In this document: in pieces, positions 7,501-12,913 of the stretch
Layout: the number at the start of each line of letters is the position of its first letter
How positions within the stretch are numbered: the first letter of the stretch is position 1
Assembly: GCA_030833265.1 (NCBI GenBank)
Contig: JAURHO010000028.1
Span: 1-14,422, forward strand
Reading direction: 5' to 3'
Source: Crocinitomicaceae bacterium
GTDB lineage: Bacteria; Bacteroidota; Bacteroidia; Flavobacteriales_D; Crocinitomicaceae
Length of the DNA: 14,422 nucleotides
The notes under the pieces: generated by a model
Seen by the model: only the letters and a program-made list of their open reading frames with translations
Databases searched by the model: none
What the model was told of the DNA's origin: nothing
Made by a program: the position numbers and the translations under genes

Positions 7501-8865
7501 ATGAAAGTATTTTTACCTATTTTCTTGCTTTGCCTCAGCTTAATGGCTAGCAATCAAGCTAAAGCACAGTTTGTACTGAATGTTATCGTTGTGAATACAT
7601 CTAGCCCTTCAAGTTGTGACGGCTCTGCTTCCCTCGACTCTAACAATATCAATTTTACGACCATTAGTTGGTACATGAATGGCGCCCTTATTCAAAACGG
7701 AGGCACAACAATCTATAACTTATGTCCTGGATCTTATTCAGTAAATGCCATGGGTGGTGGAATGGTGGTCACTTCTCCGTTTACAATTAATGCAGGTACA
7801 GTAAACCCTTGTGCTGGCTTAGGTGTTTCGCTTTCTTCAACCCCAACAAGTAGTCAGACTGCCTGTGACGGATCCCTTACAGCTAGTGTATACGGGGGTT
7901 CTGCTCCGTACACCTATGCTTGGAATAATGGCGGTATCTCAACTACCCAGAACGCTACTAACCTTTGCGTAGGTACCTATTCATTGACCGTAACTGATGC
8001 CAGCGGTTGTAGCACATCCGGTACCGGAACAGTTTTCTATGACACCACTACAATTAACCCTTGTGCTGGCTTCACACCGGTAGTAACTGTTACTGATTGT
8101 AGCGCACCTGGTGCTTGCGACGGAGCAGTATCCATTTCTTGTTCAACCTGTGCACCTTTTTGGGTAGCATGGAGTCAAGGCTCATCTACCTTTAGCATTA
8201 CCAATCTTTGTGAAGGAACTTATGCTGCCGTTGCAACAGATGCCAATGGTTGTACATTTTCTACTTCTCAATTTGTCGGATATAATACCAGTGGAAATAT
8301 TGATAGTATCAATGTAGTCGGAACAATAGCCACAGGTGCAAATATTACCGGAACACTCACGTCTGGCTGGATTTACAACTGTAATGTCGACATGTCTATG
8401 CTTGACACAGCCTACATGGTTTCAGCAACCTTTGGAAACAATCCTGCAAACCAAGATTCATTGTACACAGTTTGGTACCTATCTGATACGACTGGCGCCT
8501 TTACTTACATCAACTACACTTATTATGTTCCAAATGCAACGGGTATCTACAACCTTGTGCTTTCTGTCTATTGCCCAATCAAATCGACACCGATTTACTA
8601 CCAAATTATCAGTCAGTTTGATGTATTAACTGCCGGAATCGATCTTAAGAACCCGCTTTCCTTAACACTTGTTCCGAACCCAGTTCAAGACCAAGTTTCT
8701 ATTTCAGGTCTTGACAATGGTCAATACACCATCTTTAATCAAGCAGGTCAAGTACTATTAGCAGGTGAGTTCAGCAAATTAATCGACGTGCGCAAGTTAG
8801 CGAACGGCACCTATTTCTTGAAGGTTAACGGACAAGTTTTACCATTCATCAAAACAGCACAATAA
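7501..8865 (+). CDS. Secreted SprB-repeat protein with T9SS type A C-terminal sorting domain
   Basis: The 454-aa product is a predicted cell-surface or secreted protein. A signal peptide (MKVFLPIFLLCLSLMASNQAKAQ) is followed by three Cys-containing repeats with a period of about 84 residues. Repeat 1 (about 26-105) is degenerate. Repeat 2 (about 106-190) has the full SprB-type signature: CDG (122-124), YAWNNGG (139-145), NLCVGTYSLTVTDASGC (154-170). Repeat 3 (about 192-260) has CDGAV, NLCEGTY and ATDANGC. The paired CDG/NLC cysteines suggest a disulfide per repeat. Residues 262-380 form a Tyr/Thr/Asn-rich beta region that I cannot place. The end (LSLTLVPNPVQDQVSI at 386-401, then GTYFLKVNGQ) is a T9SS type A sorting domain, exported through the Por/Spr machinery. 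Related repeats occur in the gliding adhesin SprB, but this protein is far smaller. It ends at a strong terminator. Confidence 0.88.
   Translation: MKVFLPIFLLCLSLMASNQAKAQFVLNVIVVNTSSPSSCDGSASLDSNNINFTTISWYMNGALIQNGGTTIYNLCPGSYSVNAMGGGMVVTSPFTINAGTVNPCAGLGVSLSSTPTSSQTACDGSLTASVYGGSAPYTYAWNNGGISTTQNATNLCVGTYSLTVTDASGCSTSGTGTVFYDTTTINPCAGFTPVVTVTDCSAPGACDGAVSISCSTCAPFWVAWSQGSSTFSITNLCEGTYAAVATDANGCTFSTSQFVGYNTSGNIDSINVVGTIATGANITGTLTSGWIYNCNVDMSMLDTAYMVSATFGNNPANQDSLYTVWYLSDTTGAFTYINYTYYVPNATGIYNLVLSVYCPIKSTPIYYQIISQFDVLTAGIDLKNPLSLTLVPNPVQDQVSISGLDNGQYTIFNQAGQVLLAGEFSKLIDVRKLANGTYFLKVNGQVLPFIKTAQ
7804..8069 (+). repeat. Internal repeat of the SprB-type module (about 252-bp period)
   Basis: An identical AACCCTTGTGCTGGCTT stretch occurs near 7804-7820 and again 252 bases later near 8056-8072, encoding NPCAG at residues 102-106 and 186-190. 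The same spacing separates the CDG and NLC motifs of neighbouring repeats in the protein. The units have diverged widely outside these motifs, so the duplication is old. Confidence 0.6.
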
Positions 8866-8892
8866 GCGTTCAGAAAATAAACGCTCTCCAAG

Positions 8893-8922
8893 AAAAAAGG
8901 GGCCGCAATGCGGCCCCTTTTT
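8893..8922. terminator. Bidirectional intrinsic terminator between convergent genes
   Basis: A perfect 8-bp GC-rich stem (GGGGCCGC at 8899-8906, GCGGCCCC at 8910-8917) with a 3-base loop AAT is flanked by AAAAAA on the left and TTTTT on the right. It therefore works as a U-tract terminator in both directions. It lies 27 bases after the stop of the T9SS cargo gene and 40 bases after the stop of the convergent VWD-domain gene. Confidence 0.92.
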
Positions 8923-8962
8923 ATTTATGCAAGATTTCATTTATTGATGAGCAGCTGTTGCA

Positions 8963-10657
8963 CTAACCCTTACCTATTTTAACTGCTGGTGCACTCGGTT
9001 TTGGCGTTGATGGTGCTGGAGCACTTGGTTTTGGTGCTGATGGTGCTGGTGCACTCGGTTTTGGCGTTGATGGCGCCGGAGCGCTTGGTCTGGGCGTACT
9101 TGGCGTAGGTGCAGTTGGTCGTGGCGCCGGAGTTGGTGTTGGTGAAGATGGTCGCGGGCTGCTAGGTACTGTTGTGCTTGGTCTTGGAGCAGGAGTTCTA
9201 GGGCGTGATTCAGGAATTTCTTCTGGCTCACGTGGTGTTCTTACCGAAGTTGGTTCTTTGGCTTGAAATGGTTTATTCTCTTTGCTCTCGACAGTTGGTT
9301 TATTTGGCGTGCCATTTGGCTTTCCTGAGATAGTTTCTGGCTTTGGACTACTTGGGTATTTTCCTTCAGCAAAAGTGTGCTCGTTGGTATTGAGCGCAGG
9401 TCTGGGTACTTTATTGAGAACTGTCGTTCCGGGAGTTGGGATATTTGGCGTTGGTGGCACATTTGGCGCAATATTCAAATAACCTTGATCATAGATGCAT
9501 CCGCCCAATTCGTCAGCAGGAACGCCCATTTGTAAACAGCGCTGTCTGGCGTTTTCACGACTTTGGGGGTTCATTTGACTCAGGTTCATGTGTACTTGTG
9601 GGAAACTTCGATCTGTATATGAGGCTGTGTTTCTGCCCGGTGTGTAATCAAAAAGCGTATTGCGGTCTGTGAGGCGCCATTCTTCAGCATAATCTTTAGC
9701 CAAAAAAGCTTGAAATTCTTGTTCGGCTAATTGGTTGAACTGATTGGCTTGACGCGAGTCAAAGGTATAAGCCGAAGCAATACTTAGCGCCGCAATGTTG
9801 TTGGGTCTTGGCATATTTGAGCGCGTATTGAAATCGTTGTCGGCAAAACCATCGTTGTTTCCGAGAAGCCCTTCGTATTGATTGCGATCGCAGTCAAAAA
9901 TACCGACAGTTAAATTGACAAAACCGCGTACCCCACCACTTCTTACATCAATGACGGTTGTTTCTCCGGTTGGCCAGGCAATTGTGTAATTTCTGCCATC
10001 TAGACGGATGACGCCACCATGCGGCAAGTAATAAGATCTGCCCTGAAGTTGGATCGGCATGCCATTGAGCCTAAGTGGTGTTTGCATACCATCTGGCTTG
10101 TCTGCGGCGTAAAAGCACAAGCGGTCACCAGCGACATTCATGGCTACTGCTTCATTCAAGGAGAAGTTGACGTCCTGCGCTCGCTGTCTGGTCTGTACTT
10201 CAAAATTGCCATTTGATGATTTGGCCAATACGAACTCTCCTACCGTTTGAAACGAATAAGTTGCACGGTCAAAAGATTTGAGGTGAGGATCACCGTAAGA
10301 ACGTCCATAATTTCTGGTGCAAAAGGTGCGTTCGAGCATGCTTGAAAAAAGTGGATACGCACCTGTGTTGTTTCCGATAACCATTTGGTTGTCTTGCACA
10401 ATTTGGCGCAAATCTTGACGCTCGCGAAGCGGCATCATGCTCAGCATTTCAAAAGGCGTGAAATCTTCAGGAAAAGTTCTGTCCGGAACAGCTTTTTTAT
10501 CTGCTAAGGCTTCAATCGAGGCTGCAAGCCAGGGTCCACGGATGTCATCCCAACGTTCGAGTTGCTCTTTAACTGGGGCAAAAGCTGCATTGTTGTTTTG
10601 TGCAAAATAGCCGTGAAGTACAAAAAATGCACTCACAAAAAGTAGGTGTTTTTTCAT
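8963..10657 (-). CDS. Exported von Willebrand factor D-domain protein with proline-rich repeat tail
   Basis: The 564-aa product has a signal peptide (MKKHLLFVSAFFVLHGYFAQ), an N-terminal helical-looking region (25-110), and a VWD-type domain from about 118 to 300. The domain opens with the hallmark GDPHLKSFDRATYSFQTVGE (122-141), continues with FEVQTRQRA, and closes with the GLLGNNDGFADNDF block (263-276), which is the D-domain calcium/turn motif. A second small region (about 315-395) has C374 and C387 and may form a disulfide. From about 397 the chain is Pro/Thr/Ser/Lys-rich with no predicted fold, ending in ten-residue repeats (TPKPSAPAPS type) and a basic VKIGKG. No T9SS sorting tail is visible, so the tail may instead span or bind the cell wall. 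VWD domains in bacteria are often adhesive, but the role here is not known. It lies 45 bases after the response regulator gene and may be co-transcribed with it. Confidence 0.85.
   Translation of the reverse strand: MKKHLLFVSAFFVLHGYFAQNNNAAFAPVKEQLERWDDIRGPWLAASIEALADKKAVPDRTFPEDFTPFEMLSMMPLRERQDLRQIVQDNQMVIGNNTGAYPLFSSMLERTFCTRNYGRSYGDPHLKSFDRATYSFQTVGEFVLAKSSNGNFEVQTRQRAQDVNFSLNEAVAMNVAGDRLCFYAADKPDGMQTPLRLNGMPIQLQGRSYYLPHGGVIRLDGRNYTIAWPTGETTVIDVRSGGVRGFVNLTVGIFDCDRNQYEGLLGNNDGFADNDFNTRSNMPRPNNIAALSIASAYTFDSRQANQFNQLAEQEFQAFLAKDYAEEWRLTDRNTLFDYTPGRNTASYTDRSFPQVHMNLSQMNPQSRENARQRCLQMGVPADELGGCIYDQGYLNIAPNVPPTPNIPTPGTTVLNKVPRPALNTNEHTFAEGKYPSSPKPETISGKPNGTPNKPTVESKENKPFQAKEPTSVRTPREPEEIPESRPRTPAPRPSTTVPSSPRPSSPTPTPAPRPTAPTPSTPRPSAPAPSTPKPSAPAPSAPKPSAPAPSTPKPSAPAVKIGKG
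8984..9103 (-). repeat. Tandem 30-bp repeat coding for proline-rich decapeptides
   Basis: About four 30-base units encode TPRPS/TPKPS/APKPS followed by APAPS (residues about 519-558 of the VWD-domain protein). The 30 bases at 8984-9013 are identical to 9044-9073, with a variant unit (9014-9043) between them. This indicates a recent 60-base duplication. Further upstream (9104-9210) the same Pro-rich pattern continues in decayed form. Such arrays readily change copy number by slippage. Confidence 0.85.
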
Positions 10658-10702
10658 GGAATTGGTTTTTGTGCGAATTGCTTTACAAGATTCAGGCCAA
10701 AC

Positions 10703-11374
10703 TCATTCATTGAATTTGTAGCCGATACCTTTAATGGTAGAAATATACTCGTCGCCGATTTTTTCTCGGAGTTTACGAATGTGTACATCGATGGTGCGGT
10801 CTCCGACAATGATATCGGTACCCCAAACTTTTTCTAGGATTTGATCGCGCTTGAAAACAAAATTTGGACGCGAAGCTAAAAGGGCGAGCAATTCAAATTC
10901 TTTTCTTGGCAAATGAATTTCTTGGCCGTCCATTTCAAGAAGGTATTTTTCTCGGTTGATGTGAAATTTATGGCTCGTCAATTGCTGTGGTTTAATGACC
11001 TTGCCCCTTCTGAGCATCGCTTGAATTCTAGAGAGCAGCACTTTGGTTTTGATAGGCTTAGCGATGTAATCATCGGCACCAGCATCGAGTCCGGCAATTT
11101 GACTGTAATCTTCATTGCAGGCTGTCAAGAAACAAATTATGATGTCTTGATTTTGCGGATCAGCTTTGATACGTTCGCAAACTTCAATGCCGTCGAGTTG
11201 AGGCATCATGACATCAAGTAAAATTAATTGGGGCTTTTGTTTTTCAATAAAATCTAGACACGCTTTACCATCGCTAGCAGTAGAAACTTTAAAACCTTCT
11301 TTTTCGAGGTTATAGGCTAGCAAAACACGGATATCCTCTTCGTCGTCGACAATTAAAATGTGCGTCTCATTCAT
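10703..11374 (-). CDS. OmpR/PhoB-family response regulator
   Basis: This two-component regulator has a receiver domain and a winged-helix DNA-binding domain. I prefer the ATG at 11374 (MNETHILIVDDEED), which fits the usual few residues before beta strand 1. An ATG at 11392 would add MRNFSP, giving 229 aa in all. In the longer numbering the acidic pair is Asp16-Asp17, the phosphoacceptor Asp60 (LILLDVMMPQLDG), the switch Thr90 (CFLTA) and Lys112 (YIAKPI). The effector domain (about 140-227) has LPRKEFELLALLASRPN, a recognition helix region GDRTIDVHIRKLREKIG and the wing IKGIGYKF. This resembles PhoB-like regulators of Flavobacteria. No sensor kinase gene is next to it. A VWD-domain gene follows 45 bases downstream, a possible co-transcribed neighbour. 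The divergent partner is another OmpR-family regulator. Confidence 0.92.
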   Translation of the reverse strand: MNETHILIVDDEEDIRVLLAYNLEKEGFKVSTASDGKACLDFIEKQKPQLILLDVMMPQLDGIEVCERIKADPQNQDIIICFLTACNEDYSQIAGLDAGADDYIAKPIKTKVLLSRIQAMLRRGKVIKPQQLTSHKFHINREKYLLEMDGQEIHLPRKEFELLALLASRPNFVFKRDQILEKVWGTDIIVGDRTIDVHIRKLREKIGDEYISTIKGIGYKFNE

Positions 11375-11421
11375 TGGACTAAAGTTACGCATTCTAAAGC
11401 AGGCGTTATCGAACTAAAAAT

Positions 11422-11440
11422 AAATTTTATGAAAATTTTA
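11422..11440. promoter_or_regulatory. Candidate OmpR/PhoB-class operator: 11-bp-period direct repeat
   Basis: AAATTTTA occurs at 11422-11429 and again at 11433-11440, giving an 11-bp repeat period (7-bp half-sites with 4-bp spacers). This is the classical layout of tandem sites for dimeric OmpR/PhoB regulators. The stretch can also be read as an inverted repeat, AAATTTT-ATG-AAAATTT. It lies between two divergent genes for such regulators, about 35 bases upstream of the TACCTTTG box. It is AT-rich, so chance is a real alternative. Confidence 0.3.
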
Positions 11441-11447
11441 ACAATCC

Positions 11448-11482
11448 TTGCGTAACCAAATTGAAAAAAGCAATTACCTTTG
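11448..11482 (+). promoter_or_regulatory. Putative promoter of the RprY-like regulator (TTG-N24-TACCTTTG)
   Basis: TACCTTTG at 11475-11482 is an exact TAnnTTTG match and the same octamer as upstream of kmo. A TTG at 11448-11450 is 24 bases upstream, slightly long for a -33 element. Transcription would start near 11488, leaving a leader of about 70 nt that contains the hairpin at 11511-11544. Confidence 0.5.
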
Positions 11483-11507
11483 TTGAACTAGTAGTAGGTT
11501 TAGGTTA

Positions 11508-11552
11508 ATGGTCAGGAGCTTTGGTTTACACCAAGGCTCTTGGCTTTTATAG
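11508..11552 (+). other. 14-codon leader ORF coinciding with the hairpin (possible leader peptide)
   Basis: ATG at 11508-11510 opens a 14-codon frame (MVRSFGLHQGSWLL) that stops with TAG at 11550-11552, six bases before the ATG of the RprY-like gene. The stem and loop lie almost exactly within it. There is no ribosome-binding site to speak of and no run of identical regulatory codons. Translation is possible but unproven; the ORF could be chance. Confidence 0.25.
11511..11550 (+). terminator. Leader hairpin with T-rich tail (possible attenuator or small-RNA terminator)
   Basis: Bases 11511-11525 pair with 11530-11544 to give an unbroken 15-bp stem (three G-U pairs) closed by a 4-base TTAC loop. 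TTTTAT (11545-11550) follows directly. This has the form of an intrinsic terminator. It lies after a promoter-like box and only 8 bases before the downstream ATG. It could attenuate the regulator gene, terminate a roughly 60-nt RNA, or act on translation initiation. Confidence 0.5.
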
Positions 11553-11558
11553 ACGCTT

Positions 11559-12248
11559 ATGAAAATCAAAATACTCATGGTTGAAGACGATATCAGTTTA
11601 GGTATCGTAGTCTCAGATCAACTTCGCTCTGATGGTTATACCGTCACGCTCTGTGAAAATGGCTCAGAAGCACTGCGCCGCTTTCAAGAAGACACCTATC
11701 ACCTCTGCATTCTCGATGTCATGCTACCGGTCAAAGATGGTTTTACCTTGGCCAAAGATATTCGCAAACAAAATACAGAAATTCCTATCTTATTTTTGTC
11801 TGCGCGTTCCATGACAGAGGATAAAATTGCAGGTTTTAACGCAGGTGGAGATGATTATCTGACCAAACCGTTCAGCGCCGAAGAATTGCAACTCAGGGTC
11901 AAAGCACTTTTAAAACGCGTCAAACTTCAAGTAGATAGCCCAGAGCAAAAAATCTTGCAAATTGGCACTTACATTTTTGATACCGAGAATTTTACCTTGA
12001 AATCACCGAGCCAACTGATTACTTTAACCAAGAAGGAAGCCATGATTTTGCGCACCCTCAACAAATTCAAAAATCAACTCATTCCTCGCGATGTCATTCT
12101 AAACTCGGTATGGGGTCAAGATGATTATTTTGTGGGGCGAAGCCTAGATGTTTTCATTACCAAGTTGCGCAAATACCTCAAAGAGGATCCTCGCATTCAA
12201 ATCACCAATGTACACGGCGTTGGTTTCAAATTTGAATGTCAAGAATGA
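11559..12248 (+). CDS. rprY: OmpR-family response regulator, RprY-like
   Basis: The 229-aa protein has a receiver domain with Glu9-Asp10-Asp11, phosphoacceptor Asp53 (LCILDVMLPVKDG), Ser81 at the switch position (LFLSARS) and Lys103 (YLTKPF). A winged-helix domain follows (about 130-226), with LTKKEAMILRTLNKFKNQLI (156-175) and the VWGQDDYFVGRSLDVFITKL block (184-203), then ITNVHGVGFKF. The D-D-Y-F-x-x-R-S-x-D-V string is characteristic of RprY-type regulators of Bacteroidota, which in known cases pair with the sensor RprX. No rprX-like kinase gene is next to it here. Its stop overlaps the tsaB start by ATGA, so the two are probably translated in series. The assignment to RprY is by motif resemblance and is less certain than membership in the OmpR family. 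Confidence 0.88.
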   Translation: MKIKILMVEDDISLGIVVSDQLRSDGYTVTLCENGSEALRRFQEDTYHLCILDVMLPVKDGFTLAKDIRKQNTEIPILFLSARSMTEDKIAGFNAGGDDYLTKPFSAEELQLRVKALLKRVKLQVDSPEQKILQIGTYIFDTENFTLKSPSQLITLTKKEAMILRTLNKFKNQLIPRDVILNSVWGQDDYFVGRSLDVFITKLRKYLKEDPRIQITNVHGVGFKFECQE

Positions 12249-12913
12249 GTGTTTTCATACTTCATCTCGAAACGAGCACACCCATTTGCAGTGTAGCGCT
12301 GTCCAAAAACGGGCAACTTTTAGGGCATCTTGACCAAATCGGAGATGGTTTTATTCACGGAGAATCTTTGACGCTCATGATTGAAGCACTTTTGGCTGAG
12401 CAAGAAGTTACGCTTTCCATGCTTCAGGCCATTAGTTACAGCGCTGGCCCCGGCTCTTACACCGGTTTACGCATTGGTCTTTCAACCGCAAAAGGGCTTT
12501 GTTTTGCCTTGCAAATTCCTTTGATTGCCATCCCGACCCATCAAAGCCTCTTGCAAATCGGCCTCGAATTTCATGGCTCTGAAAATGCCAATATTGTCAC
12601 GATGCTCGATGCACGTCGCATGGAAGTATATTTTGAAGCATTTGATATGCGCGGGGCAAACCTCACACCATTGTGTTGTCAAATCATGGAGGCGAACACA
12701 CTTGATCCTTACAAGCCCTGCGTTGTTATTGGCGATGCCAATGAAAAAGTGTCTGCACTCATTCAAGATGCTCAAATTCAATACAGCAACACACCGCTTT
12801 CTGCGAAGTATCAGTCAAAAATTGCTTTTGAATTATTCCAAGTACAGCAATTTGAAGATACCGCTTATTGCAGCCCTATTTATCTGAAAGGCGCAAACGG
12901 CGTTTTACTCTGA
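12245..12913 (+). CDS. tsaB: tRNA threonylcarbamoyladenosine biosynthesis protein TsaB
   Basis: TsaB is the ASKHA-fold partner of TsaD in the complex that transfers threonylcarbamoyl to A37 of ANN-decoding tRNAs (t6A). I chose the ATG at 12245, which overlaps the upstream stop as ATGA and puts the beta1 strand at residues 2-9 (SVFILHLETSTPICSVAL). The in-frame ATG at 12236 would add three residues. From 12245 the product is 222 aa, normal for TsaB. IHGESLTLMIEALL (37-50) corresponds to the family's H-S-x-x-L-x-P-x-I segment. The best family signature is SAGPGSYTGLRIGLSTAKGL (66-85). The C-terminal half is the variable subdomain. Its last nine bases overlap the convergent M23 peptidase gene. 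Operon pairing with a response regulator is unusual for a core tRNA-modification gene. Confidence 0.93.
   Translation: MSVFILHLETSTPICSVALSKNGQLLGHLDQIGDGFIHGESLTLMIEALLAEQEVTLSMLQAISYSAGPGSYTGLRIGLSTAKGLCFALQIPLIAIPTHQSLLQIGLEFHGSENANIVTMLDARRMEVYFEAFDMRGANLTPLCCQIMEANTLDPYKPCVVIGDANEKVSALIQDAQIQYSNTPLSAKYQSKIAFELFQVQQFEDTAYCSPIYLKGANGVLL

Noticed and set aside
8984..9103. Repeat array considered as a CRISPR
   Set aside because: Units are contiguous with no spacers, stay in frame and encode a decapeptide within a longer protein; no cas genes are present.
9241..9672. Open frames on both strands inside the VWD-domain gene
   Set aside because: They are products of the Pro/Gly-rich repetitive composition. 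The VWD frame has a signal peptide, a known domain and a stop next to a terminator.
7501..10657. Defence or toxin system built from the two surface-protein genes and neighbouring regulators
   Set aside because: No nuclease, toxin, immunity, helicase or reverse-transcriptase motif is present; the genes are convergent and separated by a terminator.
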